Origin: a virus
Virus record (IMG/VR): IMGVR_UViG_3300042556_001721
Span: 1 to 41,953 of that record
DNA length: 41,953 nt
Direction: 5' to 3' (one strand)
Below are positions 6,137 to 14,293 of this stretch, in pieces. The notes beneath the pieces are model-generated. The model saw nothing but the letters and a program-made list of their open reading frames with translations. It did not search any database and had not been told where the DNA came from. Position 1 is the stretch's first letter. Every line of letters begins with the position of its first letter. The translations under genes and the position numbers were made by a program.

Positions 6137-7255
6137 ATGGCGTCAAGCGTTGACTGGGCTCGTTCTATCGGAACTACTCTGACCCTCCATCTGAAGGAAG
6201 AGGAGCAGACGACCTTCCGCAAGTTCAAGGTCTTCGCGGCCCTCCAGGCGAACGGCAACGTCGCCATGAATCAGGGAGGTCGTGGCTTTGACTGGCAGGT
6301 GCGCTATCGCAACATCCCCGTGTCCACGTACACGGGCGAGTCGCCGCGAGTCTTCGCACGCCACGCGCTCTGGCAGCGAGCCAACCTCCCGTATCGGGGC
6401 TATTCGGTCACCGATCAGATCACCAAGCGGGAGATGCTGGAGAATCGCGGTCAGGCCCAACTCATCGACGTGGCCGGGAAGATGACGAACCGGCTCACGG
6501 AGTCGATGCAGGAGCATCTCGCCAAGGAGGTGTTCATCGACGGGTACGCCAGCGGCAACGAGAATCGGTGGCATGGGCTTGAGTCCATGTTCGCCGTGAA
6601 CGGGACGGTCAACGTCGCCACCGGTGCCCAGCGGACGGCGGATCCCGCCGACCCCTTCGGCTTCCCGAACGACGAGTACGCCGGTCTGAAGACGGGCCTG
6701 GGTCAGTACGCTGGATCGCAGTTGGCGACCGGCTCGTGGCCCCGCGTTCCGGCCGATCCGGAGTACGACTTCTGGTCGCCCCTGGTCTGCAACTACACCA
6801 GCACGGCCTTCGGCGGTGCGACGGCGACCTGGAAGGATCAGTGCATCGAGGCGATCCGCGAGTCGGTCAACCACGCAAAGCGGAACGACACTCGCGAGAA
6901 CCAGATCGACATGATCCTCCTGGATCGGTCGATGTACATCCAGTTCCTCAACCGGCTGGACAGCCGCGAGCGGGCCATCGTGTCGAAGACCAACGGTCTG
7001 AAGTCCTACGGCTTCGGCGATGTGGTCGAAATCGACGGCATCGAAACCGCGTCGGACTACGCCGTGCCGCCGGGCGTGGGCTATGCCCTCTCCATCGGCA
7101 ACATGGAGATGAAGGTGATGACCGGCAACCTGCTGGAAGCGGAGGGACCGTTCTACAACGAGGAACTTTCCGCGTACCGCTACGCCGTGTCGGTTCTCGC
7201 CAACATCAAGATGAAGTCGCCCCGCAACTTTGTGAAGTTCGCGGCCCTCGCCTGA
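6137..7255 (+). CDS. Major capsid protein (372 aa)
   Basis: Length, position after the scaffold and composition fit an HK97-fold major capsid protein: a charged N-terminal helix (HLKEEEQTTFRKFKVF), an early strand-rich region (DWQVRYRNIPVSTY), the long central helix (AQLIDVAGKMTNRLTESMQE), and a closing segment with AVSVLANIKMKSPRNFVKF that reads like the final strands of this fold. There is no N-terminal pro-domain or protease gene, as in P22-type assembly where scaffold acts without cleavage. Identity is inferred from context and fold-like pattern; a structure prediction should settle it. Confidence 0.8.
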   Translation: MASSVDWARSIGTTLTLHLKEEEQTTFRKFKVFAALQANGNVAMNQGGRGFDWQVRYRNIPVSTYTGESPRVFARHALWQRANLPYRGYSVTDQITKREMLENRGQAQLIDVAGKMTNRLTESMQEHLAKEVFIDGYASGNENRWHGLESMFAVNGTVNVATGAQRTADPADPFGFPNDEYAGLKTGLGQYAGSQLATGSWPRVPADPEYDFWSPLVCNYTSTAFGGATATWKDQCIEAIRESVNHAKRNDTRENQIDMILLDRSMYIQFLNRLDSRERAIVSKTNGLKSYGFGDVVEIDGIETASDYAVPPGVGYALSIGNMEMKVMTGNLLEAEGPFYNEELSAYRYAVSVLANIKMKSPRNFVKFAALA

Positions 7256-7291
7256 CCCCTGCCAGCAACCAGAGAAGGAGATTCCTCGCAG

Positions 7292-7828
7292 ATGAGTACG
7301 CTGACTGCTGATCCCGGATTTGCTCGCGGCCAGACGCTTGGCGTCACCGTGACGCTGTACGAGGCCGAGAACGGCGACGGCTCCAACGTCGTGGGCGTCC
7401 GCAAGGTGTTCCGCGATGAAGACCCGAAGACCGGCGCTCTCAAGAGCAACCGGACGGTCGAGTGCATCGCCGTGAAGAACACGAGCGGTTCGGCCCTCGT
7501 GCCGGGTGCGGTCGCCAAGTTCAAGGACGCTGCCATCCTGTCCGAAGTGGACGGTCTGGCGACGACCTCGACTGCCCTCATGGGCGTCGTGGACGAGTAC
7601 CTCCCGGCGGCCGGCGTGCCCAACAACGAGGTGTTCTGGCTGGTGGTGCGCGGTCCCTCGACGGTCACCAAGACGGCGACCAGCGTGGCGGCCGGTGCCT
7701 CGTACGGTCTGTCGGCGACGGCCGGCTCGGCGGCGGCCCAGTCCACGAACCCGCTTCTGGGCTTCGCCATCGCGACGAGCGCCACGACCTCCGGGCGGAT
7801 TCTGGTCCGCACGGCCGCTGGCTTCTGA
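7292..7828 (+). CDS. Putative capsid decoration protein (178 aa)
   Basis: A small beta-rich protein made of short strands and turns rich in Thr, Ser, Ala, Gly and Val (SGSALVPGAVAKFKDAAIL, EVFWLVVRGPSTVTKTATSV). It has no cysteines and follows the major capsid gene directly, with GAAGGAG 11 bases before the ATG. Decoration or stabilising proteins occupy this place in many phages. A strong terminator-like hairpin follows, so it ends the scaffold-capsid transcript. It could also be a head fibre. Confidence 0.6.
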   Translation: MSTLTADPGFARGQTLGVTVTLYEAENGDGSNVVGVRKVFRDEDPKTGALKSNRTVECIAVKNTSGSALVPGAVAKFKDAAILSEVDGLATTSTALMGVVDEYLPAAGVPNNEVFWLVVRGPSTVTKTATSVAAGASYGLSATAGSAAAQSTNPLLGFAIATSATTSGRILVRTAAGF

Positions 7829-7854
7829 TTCGGTGCATCTCACGTCGCGACGTT

Positions 7855-7898
7855 GCAGGGGCCGCAGGAGGGGAAGGACGCCCACCTGCGGCCCCTGC
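7855..7898 (+). terminator. Strong terminator-like hairpin after capsid genes
   Basis: A perfect 14-bp inverted repeat, GCAGGGGCCGCAGG at 7855-7868 and its complement at 7885-7898, surrounds a 16-base loop. It stands alone in the 93-bp gap after the decoration gene. Only a short T run follows (CCTTTGT), so it may act as a partial terminator or as a 3' RNA stabiliser letting capsid messages exceed downstream ones. Confidence 0.65.
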
Positions 7899-7921
7899 CC
7901 TTTGTACAGGGAGTATCGACA

Positions 7922-8131
7922 GTGTCGCTTCCCAATGAACCTAGTCCGATGAGCCAGTTCGATCAGCCTGACCGGCAGGCGATCATGGCCCAGTTGCACA
8001 CGGCGGGGCTGCTGGACTTCCCGGAGTTGGAGGACTTCAAGGCCAAGCGGGAGGTGGGTGCCGGTCGCGTTCCGGCCCCGAAGGACGGCATGGCCCCGAT
8101 GATCTCGTCGGTCCCGCAGGCGGACAGGTGA
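7922..8131 (+). CDS. Hypothetical small protein (69 aa)
   Basis: GTG at 7922 is chosen because AGGGAG lies about 9 bases upstream and the frame before it runs through the terminator hairpin. A second choice is the ATG at 7949. The protein has one helix (PDRQAIMAQLHTAGLLDFPELEDFKAKR in part) and Pro/Gly-rich ends. I recognise no family. Its position between capsid and terminase genes suggests a minor morphogenesis role. Confidence 0.6.
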   Translation: MSLPNEPSPMSQFDQPDRQAIMAQLHTAGLLDFPELEDFKAKREVGAGRVPAPKDGMAPMISSVPQADR

Positions 8132-8134
8132 CGC

Positions 8135-8422
8135 ATGGATGAGCATGGCGACCGGGTGCGGAAACTGAAGTCGGCAGCGTGGACTCGCAAGGAAGGGCAA
8201 AGCCCAGAGGGCGGTCTGAATGCCGCTGGGCGTGCTGCCTACAACCGCGAGAACGACGCCAACCTCAAGCCGCCAGTCAAGGCAGGCGATCCAGACGCGG
8301 CGGATCAAGCGAGACGCAAGTCTTTCTGTGCCCGCAGCGCAGGTCAGGCCAAGATGTTTCCGGAGGCAGCAAAAGACCCTGACAGTCGTCTAATTAAAGC
8401 GAGGCGAGCATGGGATTGCTGA
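8135..8422 (+). CDS. Conserved phage protein, DUF6321-like (95 aa)
   Basis: The sequence carries the signature SAAWTRKEGQSPEGGLNAAG followed by YNRENDANLKPPV and RRKSFCARSAGQ, ending DPDSRLIKARRAWDC. This set of motifs belongs to a small phage family that I recall as DUF6321, usually found near the terminase or endonuclease genes; its role is not established. The basic, Ser/Arg-rich character suggests DNA or nucleoprotein contact. It overlaps the endonuclease VII gene by 13 bases. Confidence 0.75.
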   Translation: MDEHGDRVRKLKSAAWTRKEGQSPEGGLNAAGRAAYNRENDANLKPPVKAGDPDAADQARRKSFCARSAGQAKMFPEAAKDPDSRLIKARRAWDC

Positions 8423-8820
8423 CTTGCACGAAATGCAGAGTCCCAAAAACCGGCGACCTCACCAACTTCCCTCCCAATTCGCGCAAAAAGAACGGGCTGG
8501 ACTCGTGGTGTCGCGAGTGCCGGTCTGCGTACCGCAAAGCCACTAGGGTTCCGGAGGGCGTCCTAGATATTGCGCGTGCAATGGAAGCAAGGGCAGTGCG
8601 GCAGTGCGTCATCTGCGGCGAAACGCAGAAGATGCAACTTGCCATCGACCACGATCATGCAACGGGGCGTGTTCGCGGCGCGTTGTGCAGCCGATGCAAC
8701 TTGGGTCTGGGGCACTTTCGGGACAGCCCGCAACTTCTGCGATATGCCGCCCTGTACCTGGAGGGACGCTGCGCGTGCGGTAACTGCAAGCCCTACTGGG
8801 GAGGAGCGTCCGCATCATGA
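8410..8820 (+). CDS. Recombination endonuclease VII (136 aa)
   Basis: Residues 66-104 carry the endonuclease VII core: C66 and C69, the His-Asp box AIDHDHATGRVRGALC (D80, H81, D82, H83), C93 and C96 as zinc ligands, and N97 in CNLGLGHF. These enzymes (T4 gp49 family) cut Holliday junctions and other branches before packaging, which fits a gene beside the terminase. An extra N-terminal zinc-ribbon-like part (C6, C9, C34, C37) precedes the core; a similar module opens the next protein. The start overlaps the preceding gene, with GAGGCGAG upstream. Confidence 0.9.
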   Translation: MGLLTCTKCRVPKTGDLTNFPPNSRKKNGLDSWCRECRSAYRKATRVPEGVLDIARAMEARAVRQCVICGETQKMQLAIDHDHATGRVRGALCSRCNLGLGHFRDSPQLLRYAALYLEGRCACGNCKPYWGGASAS

Positions 8821-9494
8821 GCGACAAGACCTGCACCGACTGCGGCCAGTCCTTTCCACTTTCCAGAAACCACTTCCGCGTCAAGAAGGATGGGTCGTGG
8901 GATCCCCGCTGCGTCATGTGCCGTGCGAAGGTGAATCGCGGCAAGAAGTTGAAGCAGAAGAAGCGGGACATGGCCGCAATCGAGGAGGGTGCCCTCGACG
9001 CTTTCGCGAAGGCGGCTGGCAGGGGAGGGGAGAACATCCCGCACTCCAGCGAACTCCTGGAGCGGCTGATGGAGTATTTCGGCGGGTCCAACGGGTTTGC
9101 CGCCATGATGGTCAAGCAGTATTTCGACGCCCCTCCCGGCGGCTCGCACCGCACCAAGTTGCTGGAGGGCATCGTCCGCCTTGTCACGAAGAACACCGAA
9201 CTGGGCGGGGCGAAGAAGCCGCTGACCCAGTGGTCTGACGAGGAGTTGGAGTCCGAGTTGGATCAGCGTCTCAGCCGCATTGCCATGAGTATTGGTGGAG
9301 GTTTCCTCAATGTCGAAGTCACGCCGCAAACCCCCTCAGATTTCGCCGCTGCCGTCCGTCAAGCGATTGGGGTCGTTCCAGCAGAGCGAACTCAAGGAGA
9401 TGCAGGCGGAGTTGGCGAGCCGCCGGATCGAGGCATTGCGGCTCTACCAGCCGACGCCCAAGCAGGAGGAAGTCCACCAGTCCCGGTCGAGTGA
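8817..9494 (+). CDS. Putative small terminase subunit with zinc ribbon (225 aa)
   Basis: The N-terminus has C6, C9, C32 and C35 in a zinc-ribbon-like arrangement, resembling the one in the preceding endonuclease VII. A basic linker (KLKQKKRD) and a helical middle follow (ELLERLMEYFGGSNGFAAMM, then RTKLLEGIVRLVTKNTEL). The last 62 residues overlap the terminase gene in another frame and look Gly/Pro-rich and less ordered. Its place just before terL and helical character suggest the DNA-recognising small terminase subunit, but no helix-turn-helix is obvious, so this is context-based. Confidence 0.5.
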   Translation: MSDKTCTDCGQSFPLSRNHFRVKKDGSWDPRCVMCRAKVNRGKKLKQKKRDMAAIEEGALDAFAKAAGRGGENIPHSSELLERLMEYFGGSNGFAAMMVKQYFDAPPGGSHRTKLLEGIVRLVTKNTELGGAKKPLTQWSDEELESELDQRLSRIAMSIGGGFLNVEVTPQTPSDFAAAVRQAIGVVPAERTQGDAGGVGEPPDRGIAALPADAQAGGSPPVPVE

Positions 9495-11016
9495 GATGCT
9501 CGTGCTGGGCGGCAACCGCTCCGGCAAGTCGCTCTGCACGTTCGTGGAGGACGCCCGTGCCGTCTGCGGGAAAGACCCGCACGGGAAGTACCCCGAGAAG
9601 GACGGCATCCTCGCCATCGTTGGTAAGGACTGGAAGCACATCGGCCTTGTGGTCTACCCCATGCTGTTCATGGCTGGGGCGTTCAAGATCATCAAGGACG
9701 AGAAGACCGGCGAGTGGCGGGCCTTCAACCCGGCGACCGACTCTGCCCGTGAGCGTGAGGCCAAGCCTGCCCCGCCGCTGATTCCGCCTCGCATGGTGGC
9801 GAAGAAGTCGTGGATTCTGAAGTCCGCTCGCTACATCCAGTCCTGCACGCTGACCAACGGCTGGCAACTCTACTTCTTCTCGTCGGAAGGAGAGCCGCCG
9901 CAGGGCTGGCAGGCGAACCGCGTCCACATCGACGAAGACGTGAACAACGGCGATGCGTGGGTTCCGGAGATGCAGGCCCGCCTCTCGGATCGTCGCGGCG
10001 TATTTGCGTGGTCGGCCATGCCGCACAGCCGGAACGACTCGCTCCAGTCGCTCGCCGAGCGGGCCGACAAGTTGGCGGAGGAGGGCGTCGAGAACCCGAC
10101 CATCGTCAAGTTCCAACTCCGATTCCTGGACAACCCGCACATCCCGGACGACGAGAAGCGGAAGCGCATCGAAGGCTGGGCGGCATTGGGAGACGACGTG
10201 CTGCGGATGCGCAGCGAGGGCGAGTTCATCAGCGACTCGATCCTCTGCTACCCGACGTTCGCCATGCACGTTCACGGCTACGACCGGACGGAACTGGAGA
10301 ACCTGACCGTGCCGAACGATTGGTGCCGGTACGCCGCCATCGACCCTGGTCACGCCGTCACGTCGGTGCTATTCGCCGCCGTGCCGCCTGACGAGTCGAT
10401 GCTGCTGATCTACGACCAACTCTACATTCGCAACTGCAACGCCATCGTGTTTGGCGAGAAGATGCAGGAGAAGTGCAAGGGCCAGAACTTCTACGCCTTC
10501 ATCATCGACATGCACGGCGGCCGGCTTCGCGAGATCGGCTCAGGACGCCTGCCGGTGGAACTGTACACCGAGCAACTCAAGTCGCAGGGTGTGTCCAGCG
10601 AGACGACGGGGCACAGTTTCCTGGCGGGGTGCGACGACGTGCAGGCCCGCATGTCGGCTGTCCGGAACTACCTGCACATCCGCCCTGACGGCAGGCCCAT
10701 GCTGCGGGTGCTGCGAAATGCCGTCCCCGACCTGGAGCGGGAACTCAGGCGGTACAAGCACAAGACCCAGTTGGTGGGCGGAGCCTACGTGGTAACGGAC
10801 CAGCCGAACACGCGGGGGGAAGTCCATGCCTGCCAGTGTTTGGAGTACCTCTGTGCCTATCGACCTCGCTGGCACAAGCCTAAAGTCGATGTCGGCCCCG
10901 ATCCTTGGTACGTCGATTGGATGCGGAAACGCAAGAAGCGTCTCGCAGCCGATTCCGACGAGTTCATCTTCTTAGGCCCACAGTCAGGAGCAAAGTATGG
11001 AAGTCGAGTCCTTTAG
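9310..11016 (+). CDS. terL: Terminase large subunit (568 aa)
   Basis: The packaging motor shows a Walker A motif (GGNRSGKS, residues 67-74) and a Walker B-like strand (RVHIDEDV, about 204-211) for ATP hydrolysis. The nuclease part has D345 in AAIDPGHAVTSVLFAAV and D400 in FIIDMHGG, the acidic metal ligands of the RNase H-like fold. Start taken at ATG 9310 with GGAGG upstream; an ATG at 9400 is possible and would shorten the unusual 185-base overlap with the preceding gene. Sequence alone does not tell the packaging mode (cos, pac or terminal repeats). Confidence 0.92.
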   Translation: MSKSRRKPPQISPLPSVKRLGSFQQSELKEMQAELASRRIEALRLYQPTPKQEEVHQSRSSEMLVLGGNRSGKSLCTFVEDARAVCGKDPHGKYPEKDGILAIVGKDWKHIGLVVYPMLFMAGAFKIIKDEKTGEWRAFNPATDSAREREAKPAPPLIPPRMVAKKSWILKSARYIQSCTLTNGWQLYFFSSEGEPPQGWQANRVHIDEDVNNGDAWVPEMQARLSDRRGVFAWSAMPHSRNDSLQSLAERADKLAEEGVENPTIVKFQLRFLDNPHIPDDEKRKRIEGWAALGDDVLRMRSEGEFISDSILCYPTFAMHVHGYDRTELENLTVPNDWCRYAAIDPGHAVTSVLFAAVPPDESMLLIYDQLYIRNCNAIVFGEKMQEKCKGQNFYAFIIDMHGGRLREIGSGRLPVELYTEQLKSQGVSSETTGHSFLAGCDDVQARMSAVRNYLHIRPDGRPMLRVLRNAVPDLERELRRYKHKTQLVGGAYVVTDQPNTRGEVHACQCLEYLCAYRPRWHKPKVDVGPDPWYVDWMRKRKKRLAADSDEFIFLGPQSGAKYGSRVL

Positions 11017-11356
11017 TCCTCCGACGGTCCGCGTTGGCGACAGCGTCTACTGGTATCACGACCCGCTCAACTGCAACGAGCCGACGCTCGGGTGGATCGT
11101 GGAGCGGCCGGGCGTCATGACGGTCAGTGTCCTCACCTTCTCTCCGAACACAGGTTTCCTGGAGCGTCCGTCCGTGCGGCACAAGGACGATCCCGGCTTG
11201 CAGGAACACTCCGAGTGGCGGCAGTGGGGCTGCTGGGACTTCACGCCGCAGTCTGCGCAGATGCGAAAGATGGACGGCCTCGTGGCTCAGATCGCCAGCC
11301 TGACGGAACAGGTGGCCCTTGCAAGGAAGCAAAACGGTGGAACCAAGAACGGGTGA
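10997..11356 (+). CDS. Hypothetical protein between terminase and portal (119 aa)
   Basis: A strand-rich N-terminal part (VRVGDSVYWYHDPL, GVMTVSVLTFSPN) with several Trp residues (WRQWGCWDFTP) ends in a coiled-coil-like helix (MDGLVAQIASLTEQVALARK). It overlaps the terminase gene by 20 bases and the portal gene by 20 bases, and AGGAG precedes its ATG. The opening resembles small SH3-like barrels (G-D-x-V-x-W), but that is a loose resemblance. Probably a minor head or packaging accessory; function unknown. Confidence 0.75.
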   Translation: MEVESFSPPTVRVGDSVYWYHDPLNCNEPTLGWIVERPGVMTVSVLTFSPNTGFLERPSVRHKDDPGLQEHSEWRQWGCWDFTPQSAQMRKMDGLVAQIASLTEQVALARKQNGGTKNG

Positions 11357-13361
11357 GGACGCCCTTCGCTCTCTAGCGAATGGGTGGCTCAAGAAGATCG
11401 AACTGTCTCTCAAGCACAAGCGTCCTTTCACGGAGGACGGCCGGGAGGCCATGTCGTTCTTCGACGGGCCGCACAACTGGTTCTGGAAGGACACCTACGC
11501 CCGCCACGAGTACGGCTACAACCGGACCATCGCCCCGCCTGCGTTTCGCATGCAGGTCAATCGCGTGTTTGAGGCCGTGAAGTTGTTTGGCAGCGTCATC
11601 TACCACCGCAACCCGGTGCGGACGGTGACGCCGGCCAAGTACCCGTTCGTGTCTCCGGAACTCGTGGGCGTTGCGGACGAGCAGTCCATGATGGCCTACC
11701 AGCAGGCGGCGCAGGAGACGATGCAGCGCTCGGAAGTCCGCAAGGTCGCCGCATTGCTGATGGAGCGGTATCTGAACTACACGCCCAACGAACTCGACCT
11801 CAAGACGCACAGCCGTCGCGTCGTGGATGAGGCGATCATCAAGGGCATGGGCGTGTGGTGGACCGAGATGGTTACGATTCCAGGCTCAGACATCGGCATC
11901 ATCGGGTCGTTTGCCGACAGCGTGGACAACTTCACTCTCGATCCGGACGCCACCGAGATCGAGGACATCACATGGTGCGCCCGGAGATGCACGCACCCAA
12001 TCGACGTGGTGGCGCGCCAGTACGGGCTGGATCGCGACCAACTCAAGGGCCACCTGGACGGCGCCAAGCCGATTGACGGCGAAGGTGACAACCAAATCTT
12101 CACGGAGGACGACCAGACCTACAAGGGACGCAAGGCTGGCAAGTCCAACGAACTGGTCACCTACTGGAAGATTTGGAGCAAGACGGGACTGGGCGACCGG
12201 CTCAAGGACATGCCGAAGGAACTGGTCGGCACGTTCGATTCCGTAGGCGACAACTGCTACATCGTCGTCTGCGAGGGCATCCCGCACCCGCTCAACATGC
12301 CGCCAGCGGCATTAGAGGAGCAGGTCGATGAGGCGACCGGCATGCCTCCGGGACTGTTCCGTGCCGTGCAGTGGCCGATCCCGTTCTGGGCGGAGGCCAA
12401 TGGCTGGCCGTTCGTGGCCCTCGACTTCCACCGCAAACCGGGCTACGTGTGGCCGATCAGCCACATCAAGCCGGGCATCGGCGAACTGCGGTTCTTGAAC
12501 TTCGCGATGTCGTTCATCGCCCAGCGTGTCGCCACTAGTTGCGAGACGCTGCTTGGCGTGAGCAAGGCTGCGGACCAGGACATCAAGGATCAAATCCTGT
12601 CGCAGTCCGAAAAGGGCTTCAAGGTCGTGGAGATCAGCGAGACGCTTGGACGGAGCGTCAACGACCTCATCTCGGTGTTCCAGTTGCCGGAGGTGTCGCC
12701 GGAGTTGTGGCGTATCGTGGACGCTGTTGCCCAGCAGTTCGACAAGCGCGTTGGCCTCACCGAACTCGCGTACGCTATGTCGTCGAGCCAGATACGGAGT
12801 GCCACAGAGGCCAACGTGAAGGCGGAGCAACTGTCTGTTCGTCCGGACGACATGGCGAATCGACTGGAGGACTCCATGAGCCTTCTGGCCCGCCGCGAGG
12901 CGCTGGCAGCCCGGTGGCTGCTCCGGCCGCAGGACGTGGAGTCCATCGTCGGTCCGCTGGGGGCTGCCGCATGGGGCCAGCACATCGCCAGCATGGACCC
13001 GGCGACGGTGGCCCGTGAGTTTGAGTACCGGGTAGAGGCGGGGTCAGCCCGCAAGCCCAACAAGGCCACCCGCGTCGAGCAGATGCAGGCGGCACTCCAG
13101 ACGCTTGGCCCGATCCTGCAAGGGCTGGTTCCGATGGGGATGGTGGATCCGCTGAACGCCTTGATTTCTGACTGGGCCGACAGCCTGGACATCGACGCCA
13201 AGCCGTACCTGCTTCCGCCTCCGCCGCCACCGCCTCCTCCTCCCGGCCCTCCTGGAATGCCTCCAGGTCCGCCTGCTGGCCCAGAGGGTGCCGCACCCGA
13301 TCAGCCGCCACCGATGCCAGAAGGTCCGCCCCCGCAGGTGCCGCCCGAGATGCAGCCGTGA
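11337..13361 (+). CDS. Portal protein (674 aa)
   Basis: Size, position after terL and content fit the dodecameric portal. The N-terminal part includes the polar, aromatic-rich NWFWKDTYARHEYGYNRT and FRMQVNRVFEAVKLFGSVIY, typical of portal clip and wing regions. A middle region describes a long alpha/beta body (GMGVWWTEMVTIPGSDIG), and the last 50 residues are almost entirely Pro, Gly and Met. GTG 11337 is chosen with AAGGA about 9 bases upstream; TTG 11319 is an alternative. The proline-rich tail probably lies disordered inside or outside the head. Confidence 0.85.
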   Translation: MEPRTGEDALRSLANGWLKKIELSLKHKRPFTEDGREAMSFFDGPHNWFWKDTYARHEYGYNRTIAPPAFRMQVNRVFEAVKLFGSVIYHRNPVRTVTPAKYPFVSPELVGVADEQSMMAYQQAAQETMQRSEVRKVAALLMERYLNYTPNELDLKTHSRRVVDEAIIKGMGVWWTEMVTIPGSDIGIIGSFADSVDNFTLDPDATEIEDITWCARRCTHPIDVVARQYGLDRDQLKGHLDGAKPIDGEGDNQIFTEDDQTYKGRKAGKSNELVTYWKIWSKTGLGDRLKDMPKELVGTFDSVGDNCYIVVCEGIPHPLNMPPAALEEQVDEATGMPPGLFRAVQWPIPFWAEANGWPFVALDFHRKPGYVWPISHIKPGIGELRFLNFAMSFIAQRVATSCETLLGVSKAADQDIKDQILSQSEKGFKVVEISETLGRSVNDLISVFQLPEVSPELWRIVDAVAQQFDKRVGLTELAYAMSSSQIRSATEANVKAEQLSVRPDDMANRLEDSMSLLARREALAARWLLRPQDVESIVGPLGAAAWGQHIASMDPATVAREFEYRVEAGSARKPNKATRVEQMQAALQTLGPILQGLVPMGMVDPLNALISDWADSLDIDAKPYLLPPPPPPPPPPGPPGMPPGPPAGPEGAAPDQPPPMPEGPPPQVPPEMQP

Positions 13362-13939
13362 CAGGACAAGAACCTATAGGTGCCATGAAAACTGCCATTC
13401 AACTCCCGCCAGAGATTGCCGCCTCCAGTGCGGAGGTCCGCACGCACTACGCCCGCCTCATTGCGGACGGGCAGACGGAGCGGTTTGCGGCCATGTGCGC
13501 CCTGCGTCAGCCTCCTGGCACGCGAGGCAGCGACCGGGCTTTCATGCAGGGTCGGCTGGGTGGCGAGTGGCTCAACAACATTCCCCGCAAGCAGGCGGAC
13601 TGGCTGATTGGGCAAGCCCGCGCCGCCGGGATCAACACCACCGGCAAGTTCTACATGGGCGGCATCGCGGACAAGCGGGGCCACCGCGACCCGGAGGCGT
13701 GGGTGGACTCGACCGCCGACATTCTGCGGGTCGCCAAGAAGCGCGACCTGGAGGTTCACGGCATCGTGGACTACGTGCCGCCGGAGAAGGGGCCGCCGAA
13801 GGAAGTGGACATCAACCCCCGCATCCTGCGTGAGCATGTCCGGGAAGAGATGAAGAACAACCCGAAACTCAAGCGTGGCGAGGCCATCGAGAAGGTGAAG
13901 GACCGCATCGTGCCCCACTGGAAAAGGAAGAAGAAGTAA
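13358..13939 (+). CDS. Conserved phage structural-region protein (193 aa)
   Basis: GTG 13358 overlaps the portal stop; ATG 13385 is an alternative. The protein is basic and helical, with RGSDRAFMQGRLGGEWLNN and FYMGGIADKRGHRDPEAWVD, and ends in a lysine-rich tail (PHWKRKKK). I have seen proteins of this type beside portal genes in uncultured podovirus-like phages but know no function. The basic tail suggests DNA or packaged-genome contact. The stop overlaps the next ATG (TAATG). Confidence 0.65.
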   Translation: MTGQEPIGAMKTAIQLPPEIAASSAEVRTHYARLIADGQTERFAAMCALRQPPGTRGSDRAFMQGRLGGEWLNNIPRKQADWLIGQARAAGINTTGKFYMGGIADKRGHRDPEAWVDSTADILRVAKKRDLEVHGIVDYVPPEKGPPKEVDINPRILREHVREEMKNNPKLKRGEAIEKVKDRIVPHWKRKKK

Positions 13940-14268
13940 TGCCGAACAAGATCGAGCGACTCAACTCCGTGACGGGCACGTTCGTCGCCACGAACAGCAC
14001 CAGCACCAGCCCCAAGATTCCGTTCGCTGCCGCAGCCGGCGGCGTGCTCATCGTGGACGCCGTGTCCAGTGCCACGACGCTTACGTGGCATGTCGCCTTC
14101 GGCCCGGAACTCACGCCCGTGCCGCTCAATGCGGACGGCTCGGGCGTGACCACGACCATTGCGGCCAACAACGCCTACACGCTGCCAGATGCCCTGTTCG
14201 CCGCTCCGTTCATCGTGGCGGTGACGAACGCGGGCACGGCGACGTTCCGCGTGAGCGTGAAGGGCTGA
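13939..14268 (+). CDS. Small beta-rich structural protein (109 aa)
   Basis: Nearly all of it is strand and turn: GTFVATNSTSTSPKIPFAAA, TTLTWHVAFGPELTPV, PFIVAVTNAGTATFRVSVKG. The Thr/Ala/Val-rich pattern fits an immunoglobulin-like or jelly-roll decoration or head-fibre protein. No charged patches or cysteines stand out. It sits between the portal-associated gene and the adaptor, so a small head-surface role is the simplest reading. Function inferred. Confidence 0.6.
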   Translation: MPNKIERLNSVTGTFVATNSTSTSPKIPFAAAAGGVLIVDAVSSATTLTWHVAFGPELTPVPLNADGSGVTTTIAANNAYTLPDALFAAPFIVAVTNAGTATFRVSVKG

Positions 14269-14293
14269 TTATCCGGTCACGCAGGGGGCGTCG

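Noticed and set aside
6143-8308. 721-codon open frame on the minus strand opposite the capsid genes
   Set aside because: GC-rich coding DNA often leaves an antisense frame open; the + strand has convincing capsid-type genes with ribosome sites, and the antisense product is Arg/Gly/His-rich with no domain.
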